Shown here: positions 46,176 to 58,099 of the stretch, in pieces
Position numbering within the stretch: position 1 is the first letter of the stretch
Layout: each line of letters starts with the position of its first letter
Assembly: GCA_950106755.1 (NCBI GenBank)
Contig: CATNNA010000004.1
Location: forward strand, 62,001-126,000
Direction: 5' to 3'
From: Climacium dendroides
Taxonomy: Eukaryota; Streptophyta; Bryopsida; Hypnales; Climaciaceae
Length of the DNA: 64,000 nucleotides
Position numbers and translations under genes: made by a program
The notes under the pieces: model-generated
Told to the model about the DNA's origin: nothing
The model's input: the letters and a program-made list of their open reading frames with translations, nothing else
Databases searched by the model: none

Positions 46176-46780
46176 TCAAATAGGTAAAAGGCCACCCTAA
46201 AATCTTCATTAGCAAGGTCTAACCTCATGAAATCCTAACCTAATCTTTACTGATGCAAGAGAATACTACGTATTCATCTATAGTGCCTTCTTCGAATTCC
46301 TATGTCTAAAATTTATGACCTTAGGGATTTCTATACTCTTCAATTGTGTCATCACATCTCTAGATGAGCAAAATAATCCTCCCAATTTAATTCATCAAAA
46401 CTTTCTCCAACGAAAAATCGTAAACTACTGGCCAAATTATTCACCATGGTCATTCTATTATTCTTGGTCTATCTCTTTAGCGACTCACACCCACTTAGCA
46501 TCGGCACCATTATCTAAGAAAACAAATGATCCATCAATCAATTTCTCCACCGATGGAAAACCAAAAACCATAGCTTGAGCATCAATAAGATGATTTCAAC
46601 CTATGATTACATCTACTACATTCATTATAATTCATGCCATCAACAAAATTGCCTAGATGCAGGGTTGCATAAAATAAACGTCCCAGGCAAAATCACATCC
46701 AAAGTTTGGACATCTGGACGTCCAAATTTGGCGAACACTTCGTCAATTAAACATCCACTTTTGAAAAATAGAATTTTTTT
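46176..46780. other. No gene seen
   Basis: No supported open frame. Sequence between the 3.8-kb CACTA element and a GC-rich block. Confidence 0.4.
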
Positions 46781-46789
46781 TCAAACCAA

Positions 46790-46965
46790 GCAATCGCGGA
46801 CGTTAAACAATAAACATCGATTTTTGGCGGATAGCGCACGTGGACAGTATATGTGGAAGCAAACGGCGAAGGTGGATGGGCCGACTACCTTAGTAGATGC
46901 ACAGATGGGTGGATGGCAACTAGGCGGACGCGCGGACGGGCAGACAACAGTTGGGCGGATGACCC
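46790..46965. repeat. GC-rich block with GCGGAC/GGGCAGAC words
   Basis: The phrases aggcggacgcgcggacgg and gggcggatgac and gatgggtggatgg match the style and several words of 14,340-14,480 (ggcggacgagtggatggg, gcagacgg). This block is probably one end of an element related to the one at 14.2-17.2 kb. Confidence 0.45.
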
Positions 46966-47044
46966 TTCTAAGCAACAATAAACTTCTTTTGGTATTTGCA
47001 ACTTCAATTCTTGGATTTTTGGGGTGTGTAATATACCGTTGACG

Positions 47045-47081
47045 AATTTCTTTTTCTTCAAGGCGGCTTCAAGAGACAATT
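47045..47081 (-). repeat. 37-bp perfect inverted repeat, right copy
   Basis: Partner of 44,114-44,150 in opposite orientation; 37 of 37 bases match. It lies about 100 bp before the palindromic array. Confidence 0.85.
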
Positions 47082-47183
47082 ACCCATATTTAGCCATAGT
47101 ATACCAACATGGCGTATACTTTGACTCTTCTAGGGGGGTCTTGACTTTTTGTTGAGTTGCCCGGGCAAACAAAAAAATCCTAC

Positions 47184-47810
47184 GTGGAATATGACTGTGG
47201 CGAGTCATATTTTTTGATGACGTGGAATATGACTGAAGTGAGTTATATTTTTTGATGACATGGAATATGACTAGAGTGAGTCGTATTTTTTGATGACATG
47301 GAATATGATTGAAGTGAGTCATATTTTTGGATGACATGGAATATGACTGCGGTGAGTCATATTTTGCAGTGACGTGGAATGTGACTGTAATGAGTCATAT
47401 TTTTTAGTGACATGGAATATGACTACGGTCAGTCATATTTTTTAGTGACATGGAATATGACTATGGTGAGTCATATTTTGCTATGACTGCGGTAAATCAT
47501 AATTTGCAATGAGATGGAATATGACTATGGTGAGTCATTTTTCGCAGTGACGTGGAATATGACTATGGTGAGTCATATTTTCCAGTGAGGTGGAATATGA
47601 CTACGGTGAGTCATATTCGGCAGTGACTTGGAATATGACTATGTTGAGTCATATTTTGCAGTCACGTGGAATATGACTGCGGGGAGTCACATTTTGTAGT
47701 GACAAAATATGTGACTGCGGTTAGCTATATTTTCAGTGATGTGAAATACGACTACAATGAGTCATTTTCCCAGTGACATGACATATAACTCCTCTTAGTC
47801 ATATTTCATG
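47184..47810. repeat. 38-bp palindromic minisatellite, about 16 units
   Basis: Units of the form gtggaatatgactNNggtgagtcatattttNNagtgac follow each other at 38 bp, with a shortened unit near 47,480 and 37-bp or more diverged units at the end. Every unit carries an ATATGACT ... AGTCATAT dyad, so each can form a small hairpin. TGAGTCA, the GCN4/AP-1-type bZIP core, occurs in most. The array lies just downstream of the minus-strand TNP1-type gene, where the subterminal repeats of a CACTA element are expected. Confidence 0.9.
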
Positions 47811-48115
47811 TACAATACAATTATTGAGTTTTTTTGGTTACTGCTATGAATGAGGTCCACTACTATTTTTTCTAAAAAAAAATCATATCTTCTTCCATGC
47901 AAAAGAAACCAACATGACATTCTAATATCATGTCCTAAACATGAATTTGCAACTCCTTCAATCAACAAACCTGGACATAAATTCAAAGATGCACTTCAAA
48001 GACATTTTTTACTCAAGTTCAAAACACATACGATAAACATTCGCATTGTAAACACCAAAGGTACACACACCTCACTTTATACTACAGTGTGCAATCCACT
48101 ACTTCATATCTTCAT

Positions 48116-51100
48116 TCATTCAGCTGAAGGAGCCAAAGCTTCAATGGGCCATTTCGTTACAGACTTCACAGCGTCGCCTACATGCACCATAGGACGGTCG
48201 TCGTTGTTGTTTGCCTCATATAAAAGAACCATTTCCGATCCAGGAACCACAGATGTTATGCTAATAGACACATTACCCTCTTCAATGAGCCATCCATGAA
48301 GTGAACCTCCTGCAACATTAACTATGACTCCGTGTGCAATTACATTTTCTTCGGCCTTCTTGTCATCGTTCACGTCGAACAATTTCACCTTTGACCCTAC
48401 AGCCCAGGAGACAAGGCTTTGATTCTTTGAGCTCCGAGAACCTTCAAGCAATGTCTTTCCACCTTGTGCATCATGTATTTGCATTGACAATACATGTACA
48501 CTTTAAATATACAAACAATGGAGCTTCACTTTCACTGGTTTCATTGGAAGGCAAACAATATATTCAAAAATACATACTTGGGGCAATGGATTCTGTAACT
48601 GACATCAAATCGAGAATGGAGCATTGTCACAAACGCTGCACACTCAGTCATTTTCTTAATTTTTACTTTAAACTCTCTATAATAATGGATTGTACCATCG
48701 GGCTCCCACTCTTTTTCATCGTGCAGTGGTCGGATGTCACACAAAAACCTAGGACATTCAACACAAGTATCTTTCTACGTAAATCATCCGAAACTCTCAT
48801 CGGTGGAAACTTCAACTTCCTTGACATATTTTTCTTCTTTGGAGGTTTGCCAACCTTTGCAGCCCTCATTGCCCCCCTCCTTATGGGGGGCTCCTCCTTT
48901 GTGAATTCCGAACTGAATTCTGAACGTTCTTGCCGAGACCCTCCTACCCCAGTCTACATGCACATCAATAATTTAGCATTCACCGTCATTTACATTCTAC
49001 AAAACATGAATTCAACAAATACAAGAATAGAATATCAATTACAAATTATACATATATGTCACTTAGGAGCACCTATGGCTACTCACACAATAACTACTCT
49101 AATCACCCGTGCTTATACATATTAAAATATTAGTGGCCCTCTTCAGAAATGGTGGAAAATTATTAGCCACCATAGCATGCAACAAAATATACTTCACCAC
49201 AGTCACATAATGGTAAATAAGAATACTCATACTCATACGTAGTGTAATACATAAGGACCTTCTTAAACACAAGAAAATTAGCACCTCGTAAAACAGACAA
49301 ATAAAAGTAACTTCGCAAAGTTATATACAAAGACATATGGCTAATACAACTTATATATAAGTTAATATGACTCCCTATAGTTACACAATATGAAATACAA
49401 CTTCCATTACTTATATATTAAAAAATTCAACTTTCATTAGTTATATATTAAAAAATATTACTGCCATCTACTATATACTACAAAATATGACTATTACTAG
49501 TTATATTCTATAAAATATGACTGGTACTAGTCATATTTTACAAATTTTGCTTGAAAACAGTTATATATTGAAAATTATAACTGCCATCATGCATATACTA
49601 CAAATTTTGATTGAAGGCAGTCATACTAAAAATTATGACTGCCACTAGTCATAGTATATGCAAACACTACAAATAATGATTGTCCCTAATCACAAAACAG
49701 AAATTATGATCTCCAACACCTGCATTCTAAGACATACTAATGCTTCCTATTCCACATGTACGTCATGCACAACTCATACACATACACAACATATTCATTA
49801 ACATGAACCTCCCAACCCTGTGTACAATACTGTACCATCTTACATTTCACTATCATTCAAACATTATTTATTTGTTCACCTAAAATAATTACACTTTCCA
49901 TGCAACTCTTTTTAATAAACAATAAACTCAACAAATGAAGCAGTGAATACACTCATGCTAGTCCATCTCACCTTTGAATCATGTTGCACCTCCTTCATCT
50001 TGTCACTAGCATTCCCTCTAGTCAATGCTCCACGGCTGGATTGAAGACTTCTGTTTGTGCCCAATTTCTCAACCTCGCCCTTCCTCTTCTTTACACTTAC
50101 ATGATCCTTTTTTCCTTTGGTAACACCGACTGGTTTTGCACTTGCTTGAACCGTTGGCAAAGTGTTCCCATTTTTCTTTACATTTTCCACCTCATCAATA
50201 GCGTCTTCCTCCTTTAAAGTCACAACCACATTCATAATTCAGTTGTTGGGATTTCATGTCTAACTTCCTCAAATGACATACAATTCTAAACAAATACAAT
50301 GGCAACAAAGCCTATTCAAGTACGTTGAATGACATTGAAGGGCTTATGATCTTCGCACAAACCTCTATTGCCGCATCCACAAACTCAACCTCTTTCTACA
50401 CATTTACTACATGGGGTTCTGTGGTTGCTTCTCCTAGTGTCTTTAGAGGGGCAGGGGTGCTGATATTTACCAATCCCTCCATCATCTCTTCACCACTGGC
50501 ACCTTCAGGCACTATGGTGCTTATTTCAGAACTTGAAGGGTGTGTATTCCGTCCACTCTGCTTTCGGACCTCGAATAGAAGCTGCTTCACTAGGGCACCC
50601 ATTTCACTCAGCTCCCCTTTGATAGTCTCTTTAAACGTATACAATTCATTTCGCACTTCTTCTATGCCTTTACTAGCCAACCTTGAATTACTCAATGCCC
50701 CTCCTGAACTTGACGAGCGGATGTGCAATGATTTGTCCGGTGAAGCAAGCTCTGCTTCCACTTCCATTTGAGTAGGGGGTCTACCCAAATGTGCAGCCTG
50801 CAAGGAAGGCAGTCCTACATGTGTTAATTTCATGACCAACACAATCAAACGTACTTAAAACACTAAGAAGCATTAACAATAAATATACTATTTCACCTCC
50901 TCACGCATGTGTCCAATTACAAGTGAAAATACTAACATAACTTACTATTTAAAAATATAAATTGCCATATTATAAACCACGTACGACTTCATGTAATTCT
51001 AGGACTACCTACATATGACTATACATTGTTACCATTGTATCCTAATATGAGTACATGTAGTTACATGCAAGGCTACATACAAGTGTAGTTAGTCACAATA

Positions 51101-53912
51101 CAGTCGAAATATAATTTCATGTACATCAATGTCTATTCATTATGATTGCAAATACTCATAGCACCATTTTATTCATCATTCTATGTTGTACTGAACATTT
51201 CCAATTTTTGGCTAAACATTGACATATCCCCAAAAAACTTTGCCTTGTATAGATGCTCAATTCAAGAATCAATGATTGTGAAAATAATACTACATACACA
51301 ATAACATGCATCAACTACAATGATAGGAAGGCAAACGTCTCTTTTACTTACAAGGCGTGATTTAACTTCTCCCTCAAATCGTCCACTGTAGGACACATTT
51401 TGCACGGTCTGTCGTGTTACCTTCATACGTTCAGAATATGCTACTTTGTCTGTCCTCTTGATGAGCTTCTTGAAGTTCTCAACGTGGTGTGCCTTCATAG
51501 TTTTTGGAATGGGAGCCTCTGCTTCTATCAATTTCTTCATGTTTGCCCTCTGCGTCTTCATTTGTAACCTCAAAATGCGGAAGAAGACATTTTCAGGTAC
51601 ATCGCCTTTTCCACCATGATACTCGAACTTTGACGCCATTTTTTCCTTGATTGCTAAAAGTAGAGGTCGGGGATGCGAATTGAAGTCATCCACATTCCAA
51701 TCCAAATCACGAGAATACCCACAAAGCTTTGTCAACCAATGTGCCCTATGCACTCCCGTAGGACAACCCATAAGATCAACTTCAACCCAATCTCTGTCAT
51801 CAACCTTCTGTAGATTCCTTCTCAACTACTTGAGATTGGATTGTTGTTGAAGACTTGTGCTTCTATCCACATTCCAAAATTCCTCGCCTTCAGTTGCACT
51901 CAGCTTCCGCATCTTCTCACGTAATTCATTTGGGTTAGCTCCACTCTTTGCCATGCGCTTCAATATACTGACTTCTCGTAACTCCAGCTCATCTACTACA
52001 TCGATAGAGAGCTCGTCATTTGGGCCATCTCCATCATCCTCCGCACTAAAGTGCTTGTCCATGTCTTCTTTAGATTCCTCCCCCATCATTGTGTCCTCAG
52101 CGTCATCAAATAACAAATTATCCTCTTCTGCTTGTATCGTGACCATCACGTCCTTTGATGATGTCATCGTCTTCTTCTTTGTAACTTTCTTAGGCCACGG
52201 CCTAGGGTGATGTTGTTGCTGTTCAAGCACCTATGAATGCAAATAAAAATAATTGATTATATCGTAGTAACTATTACTTGTGACTGCAACTAGTCACAGA
52301 AAATCATTTGTAACTACAAAAAGTCACCAAAAATCATTTCTAACTACCAACAAGTTACGGAAAATCATTTTAAACTATAAACAGACACCAAAAACCATTT
52401 TTAACTACAAATAGTCACAAAAAATCATTTCTAACTACCAAGAGTCATAGAAAATCATTTCTAACTACAAGCAGGCACAAAACAACATATCCGACTTAAC
52501 TTGAATTCTCAAAATATTATTTGTGACTACAAGCAGTCACAAAAAATCATTTGTTACTTGACTTGCAGTCAGAAAACATCATTTGCGATTGCAAATAGTC
52601 ACAGAAGACAATGCAGGACTTGACTTTCAGTCACAAAATATCATTTGCAACTGCCAACAGTCACAATAGACAATACTTCACTACAAACAATCACTATGGA
52701 TGAATATTGACTGCTACAAAGTCAATAAACAACAATAATGACTAAAAACAGTCATAAAACATGATTTTATAGCCAGAAGTCTACATACTGTTGTCATTCA
52801 TGACAATAATCACTCACGAATGGTCATTTGGGACTACAATATATCTTACTCGGTCATTACGAAAGTACTGATTAAGAATTGATTTTCTCTAACCTTGATC
52901 AATCACATGTGCTCACGTGACACTCAAATGACTTAAAACTTCTTCTTTTTTTTAAAAATAAATCCTAGAAATCCACTTACAGAATTTGAAGAACTTAGAA
53001 ATGACGAAGACCACATTTCTAAAGACAAATCATGAGTCCTATAAATGGTTGCACTCTTCTATAAAAAAATGTCCTTTGCAATAATCCACATATGCATGGC
53101 AATTGCAATAAAACAACGCTTCAACAATGATGGGAAATTTTCCCAATATTCCATTAATTATATGCATTTCAATATAACTATTACTTGCATTTGGGAAGGA
53201 ATTTATCTAACCTTCAATGTATGGTACTCTCCCTTTGACGCCTCTTCCTCTACTTCTTTGTCACTATCTCTTGAGTTGATGCCAAAACTCCCCCCCTCCA
53301 CAGCCTTCTTCGTTGTTGCCCGTGTCTGCCTCTCAAATGCTGGGAACACAGTGTCAGAGCTCTCCCCTCCTTTTCTTAGCTTTATTGCTTGTGGCTTCTC
53401 AAGGGGCACGTCGCGGCTGCTCTCAAAAATCCCCGCAAGCTGATTAGAAGTCATTTCCAATATTGGAAACGTAATTGCTGGAAAACTAGCAATTGTGCGA
53501 AACAATTCTACTTGCACATCATTTGACAAATTAGCTATCTGTCCTATCAATTTTGCCAAGATATTGTCCATAGTTCTAAATCCTAGAGCCCTGATGTGAT
53601 TGATTTAGATCAAAGAACACATGGGTCAGACCTCTCCATTATGTTTCAAACTAATGACACTTCCCTATAATTAACTTGAATCTGTACTATCCTTAATCAT
53701 GATAAGGGACAACAATTTTGGCTTCAATGAACTCCTACAGACAACTCCATTTATGTTTCGAATATTTAGTAGAGCTCAGTATCTTACCTCACTTCTCTAA
53801 GGTTTGCCAATTGTGCCGCAATGTCCAACAAGCCTAAATCACTCAATTTCTGTGAGTTCCTCTGAATTTTTTCTTTTCTCAACCTCTCGTACTCATTGAT
53901 CTCAGAAGCCAT
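48116..53912 (-). CDS. CACTA ORF1: TNP1/Ptta-type transposon protein, eight or so exons
   Basis: Accessory DNA-binding protein of a CACTA element. Minus-strand exons: 53,912-53,788 (MASEINEYERLRKEKIQRN ... LGLLD, then a GTAAGA donor); about 53,592-53,215 (helical, then basic); about 52,232-51,353 (acidic region, then VDDRDWVEVDLMGCPTG ... HWLTKLCGY and ERMKVTRQTVQN, a Ptta/Transposase_24-like core, then GTAAGT); about 50,802-50,340 (after a CTTGCAG acceptor; coiled coil ELYTFKETIKGELSEMGALV); about 50,235-49,975 (KKRKGEVEKLG, basic); about 48,960-48,760 (KPPKKKNMSRKLKFPP); 48,490-48,116 (WAVGSKVKLFDV ... AHGVIVNV ... VKSVTKWPIEAL, the TNP1/EnSpm C-terminal domain). One TAG (51,826) lies within the third exon; otherwise it is well preserved. 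Introns hold TGACT-dyad arrays. Exon borders are estimates. Confidence 0.65.
49390..49665. repeat. 30-bp array with TATGACT/AGTCATA dyad (intronic)
   Basis: About nine 30-bp units such as aaaatatgactattactagttatattctat. Several keep the ATGACT ... AGTCAT dyad seen in the 38-bp array. It lies between two exons of the TNP1-type gene. Confidence 0.7.
52265..52745. repeat. 30-bp array with GTGACT/AGTCAC dyad (intronic)
   Basis: Units like tttgtaactacaaaaagtcaccaaaaatca repeat at about 30 bp, at first regularly and then more loosely. The dyad is the same as in the 38-bp array but with GTGACT/AGTCAC. It sits in the intron between the second and third exons of the TNP1-type gene. Confidence 0.7.
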
Positions 53913-53990
53913 GCTATTGTGGGAGTTTACATGGACGAGTCCTACTTGGAAAGGAAAAAATTGCATCTCAGTACAATAGTGACATCTCAA

Positions 53991-55797
53991 GCATTAATGC
54001 TAAGTGCTAACATCTTCTTCATTCATATATGGTATAGAGTAGGAAACAGCAAGATACCATTATATAACACATATTACAATTAGAAACTACAACTATGCAA
54101 AAAAATGAATACCGTTGTTCTAAATAGTCATCCATTACATTTTACTTCAATCACAATTGAATATACGCATAATGTTTTAAACTTTTATGACTATCTTCAA
54201 GCCACTGTACTCTTATTACGCTACACTATTCTTTAAAGGCCACATGTAATAATGCTAACATAGAAACATATACCTAATTTTATTCATAAAGTCCCATTCT
54301 ACAGTGAAATGTGTCCACCTTCGTAGACATCATTATATTCTAGAAAATTGGTAATAGGGGAAAAAAAATTCCCATTGTAGACAATTGTTTTCATTTCGTC
54401 AAAATCAAAATTAGGTTTTAGATGAATAAGATTAGAAAAGGGCTCATATTTCTCTATTGCTTGAGATAAGAAGAATGTTCCATTTGAATTAAAGTCATTC
54501 AATGAACAATTAAATATATTATTGTCAAAATCTTTTCACCATCACATTCATGATTCATAACATATAAGCTTTTCTCTGTGAATTGCCTTTCTTTAGGAGT
54601 CATTGATTTTTTGAGTGAAATGTCAAAGTAGGACAATGTTATGCCTAATTCTGAAACTTCGCAGAATTTCTCTTCATTGAAGCTATAGAAACTTGATTTT
54701 TTTTAGAATTTAAAAAATTACCAATGTCCTCAAAATGTGCACAAAATGAAAGTAAAATATTGCAGTGCATTCAACGTCATTCAAGGAGTTCCACCAATGA
54801 CGTACCGGAAATTGATACAATTGTCAAATCTCGTGGCTTCACGACTCTATGATGCACTCCTCATGTCATTCAAGTAAAATTGAGCACCTGCGCACGGAGG
54901 ACTTCCAATTAGAAACTACATCGTGCCCTAATTTTCCAATAAGAAAACACTCCAACAAACAATGCAAACAGAACTTCCGTTTCATGCGTTTCACTGCCTG
55001 TGCCTGCGTTTGGTGACTACGATTATAGTGAGCTTTTGGGTTCTTTGGAAGGCGATACGTGCGGGCTATGGTAAAGGAGACTATTTCTTGATTGGACACG
55101 ATTTTCCAGCCTACATTGAACTGCCAAGACAAACTTCATGAGGCGTACAGAGACCAGAGGCATTGAACTACACTTTACCTTCTCTAGAATGACTACATAA
55201 GTTAAATAGGTACAAGTGTACTCCAACCCCAGGCTAGAAAACAAAATCAGAGTTCTTGAAGTACTTGGTGGGAAAAAAAGCTGCGAATTCTAATGATGTA
55301 CAGTAGGTCCCAAGTAGAGAAATCCCTCTACAAATGAAAACCATTATCTCAATATTGAACTTCGCACTAAAGGCAACACAACGTAGATCGTGATACACAA
55401 TGACCTACACAAGCACGGTAACTGAATGAGTCCGCAACGGACCCAACTGATTTGATAATGGACCCAAATGATTTGATGAAGGACCTGCACGAACACCACC
55501 AATGTCTCCCAGTCAGTCGAAGCACATGCACAAACCCCAAGAAACTTAGAATCCAACAATTTAGAATCCCTCTTCAAGCAAAACAAGTTACCTCACGCTG
55601 AAGGTGGAAATGAGGAGTCCTTGAGAACTAGTACTCGTGCTAGTCAAGGCCTTTGTTTCGTTGCTTTCGGCAGCCAGATGTAGAGAAGTCGGAATCTTAG
55701 GACAGTTTTCTCTGCACAATCTCGGCGGCGATTTGGAGGCGATGCTCATGTCAGCAGAATCAAATTTTGATCTTGTACCTCCTGCAACCTGCCAAAC
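53991..55797. other. No supported gene
   Basis: The stretch upstream of the TNP1-type gene is AT-rich to about 54,850, then of mixed composition. I recognise no domain in the short frames. A promoter for the minus-strand gene must lie in the first part, but no element stands out. Confidence 0.45.
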
Positions 55798-56088
55798 ATG
55801 ACCTCAATTAATTTGAGTTCTAGCACTAACATGTCAGACCATGCTACAGTTGAAAAGAACTGTCCAGAACCCGTGTACACAAACTCATACCCGTTGTTGG
55901 TAGTGACTCCGCAGGGCGTGAAGAAGACGGGCAAGATCCAGGGTGCACGGTTGAGAAAGCAACGCGTAATGGAAGATGACGGTCCCACATTTCCAGCCAG
56001 ACCAGCCCTGCCACGAGGACCTGCGAGGTGTTTAAGGCAAGCAGGACCCGATGAGGTGCAAACAACAACTTCAAGTGGGACCCGATGA
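55798..56088 (+). CDS. Short GC-rich ORF of unknown origin (possible captured exon)
   Basis: A 96-codon frame with VEKNCPEPVYTNSYPLLVV and KKTGKIQGARLRKQRV, then a Pro/Arg-rich end. Its GC content is far above that of the AT-rich flanks and it stands beside a TIR element, as captured gene pieces often do. There is no recognisable domain and no codon-level test is possible here, so it may be chance. Confidence 0.2.
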   Translation: MTSINLSSSTNMSDHATVEKNCPEPVYTNSYPLLVVTPQGVKKTGKIQGARLRKQRVMEDDGPTFPARPALPRGPARCLRQAGPDEVQTTTSSGTR

Positions 56089-56171
56089 GGTGCAAATATA
56101 GCACCATCACCTAACCCTCACTTATGCTCCAGGTGTGCCACTTCATGAAGACAAGCCTTCAATCGTGCCTC

Positions 56172-57846
56172 CGAAAGTGGGCTCGGATTACCTGGCGCGT
56201 CGGCTCGACTTTGGGCCCGGCCATGACCCCGCAGCCTGGTTGGCAAAGCACGACCTACAACTTGCCGCCCGCTCCTATCACGACCCGGACCCCAACCCCG
56301 ACGGAGAAGCAGCGCGACGGAGACAGATCGCTTGCCGTAGAAGGTGGAGTCCGTGCTTTCAGTTTTTTGTTTTCAACTTCCTTCGCTTGTATTGCGTTGC
56401 CGTTTGCGCCCAGGCCGTTGTTGCTTTTCCTGACGTTGTTGCGGTTTGGGGAATGCGACAAGTCGCGCGCCTTTTGTACGCCTCGTCCGTGCTTGCTTTA
56501 ACACGCCAGGATTTGAAGACTTGCGGAGATCAGTTAGTTAGCTCGATCTAATCAACTGATTGGTTCAGTTCCATGTGCAACTGGATTTGTCGAAAATGCC
56601 AGTCAAGTTATAGAGGACTGGATTCGTTTCTGAAGTACATCCAGCATCGCCAAAAAATTGAGAGATTTGGGGTTAATCTAGTGCGTAGTTCACCAGGAAT
56701 GTGAGTGCACTTTTAGTTGGTGGTATGTGAAGTAGAATTGTATGTGAACATCTTCCAGGATTGAACAAAAACTCCTTTGATTTCTTTGTGTGTGTTGAAT
56801 TAATTCCTTGAAGTCCGCGCCTACTTTAACACGCCAAGATATCACAACTTGCGGAGATCGCAAATTCGCAATTGATCAAATTAATTGTTGACTTCCAATG
56901 CGAGTGTCTATTAACTCCGTGCACATTGACTACAATTGGCCACAAAACTGAGAAAGTAACAGTCTTTAAAAAAGTCAATACAACTCTTTTCTCCTGATTT
57001 TCTTAGGAAATTAAAGATATTATAAACATATGCGGAGATTTCAAATCTCTACCATACAATTAATTGAACTGATTACATTTGCACTGCCAATGCAAATCCT
57101 CAGCACGCTCCGAATACGTGCTTTGTGCAATCAAATTTTAGACAGTTCAAAATTCAAAGTCATGATTGCAATTGATAGACAGCTAGCTGCAGTTGCATTG
57201 ACGAGCACCTTCAAACCTGCACAATTCAACAATTGCCCGTCGACCTAGATATTTGTTCATCGACATAGTTACTCACAAAATTGTTTGGAAGTTAAAAAAA
57301 AACTCTTCACTAACTCACTTCTATAAAGCCCAAAATAACATCCTCAATAAGTCTCAAAAACCATTTAATCGATTAATCAAGCATAATTCTACTTCATCCT
57401 GCTTCAATACTCTTTTAGAGATAATGGAATTTTTTTTACACCTGATTTTGAACCTGAGTTCGGAATCTCAGTCAATATCGACACTTTTTTACTCGAATGC
57501 AAGCAAACATGCACTCTCCAACCCTGCGGAGGAGACCTAGAGCAGACGCAAACAAGCTGCGCGACTGCGAGCATACCCCAAACCGCAACAACATAAGGAA
57601 AAGCAACAACAACGCATACACTAAAACCTAAGCGCAAACAACGACGCAACACAAGCGAAGGAAGCTGAAAAAAAGAAACTGAAAGCACGGACCTCCGCCT
57701 TCGTCAATTGGCGCTCCGTCTCTGTCGCTGCTTCTCCATCGGCGTCAGGTCGCGATGAGAGCGGGCGTCAAGTGCCAAGTCGGGCTCCATGGGCCAAGGT
57801 CGTGGCTTGGCCCAAGGTCCAACCATGTTCACTGGGCCCACTTTCG
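56172..57846. mobile_element. TIR element of 1.68 kb with inverted repeats of about 310 bp
   Basis: The left arm (56,172-56,490) and the right arm (57,535-57,846) are inverted copies starting cgaaagtgggc. Shared phrases in order include gacggagaagcagcg, gtccgtgctttcag, cttccttcgcttgt and gttgcttttcc. The arms are GC-rich, the centre is AT-rich. Inside, ctttaacacgccaggatttg (56,497) and ctttaacacgccaagatatc (56,823) form a direct repeat. It has the shape of a Mutator-like or foldback non-autonomous element; flanking 9-mers do not match, so the superfamily is open. Confidence 0.65.
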
Positions 57847-57945
57847 CCCATCTGCATTTATGAATTGTCTACGCTAGAAAGTCATCTATGAATAGAAAAT
57901 TCTATTCCAAGGTCTGTTGCACCGCAGTGACATGCATGTCAACCA

Positions 57946-58066
57946 CTTCTTTTGGACGGATTCTTCAGTTCGATCTCGAAGTCCCCATCTTCTCACAGCC
58001 ATGTACCTCTTCTTTTGGGCGGATTCTTCAGTTCGATCCCAAAGTCCCCACCTTCTCACAGCCATG
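57946..58066 (+). repeat. 63-bp tandem duplication
   Basis: Cttcttttggacggattc at 57,946 and cttcttttgggcggattc at 58,009 start two adjacent copies that both run to cacagccatgt. A smaller duplication (gttctctgtcttcaagttatg at about 58,218 and 58,254) lies just downstream. Confidence 0.85.
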
Positions 58067-58099
58067 TGTTGTGATATTTGAGTGCAAAGCAGAACAGGG

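Noticed and set aside
46315..46578. ORF of 87 codons between the CACTA element and the GC-rich block
   Set aside because: No domain. The reverse strand slightly resembles a retroelement frame but too weakly to call.
56124..56551. Host gene in the GC-rich region at 56.1-56.6 kb
   Set aside because: The same sequence, inverted, forms the other arm of a TIR element at 57.5-57.85 kb, so the open frames come from the repeat arm.
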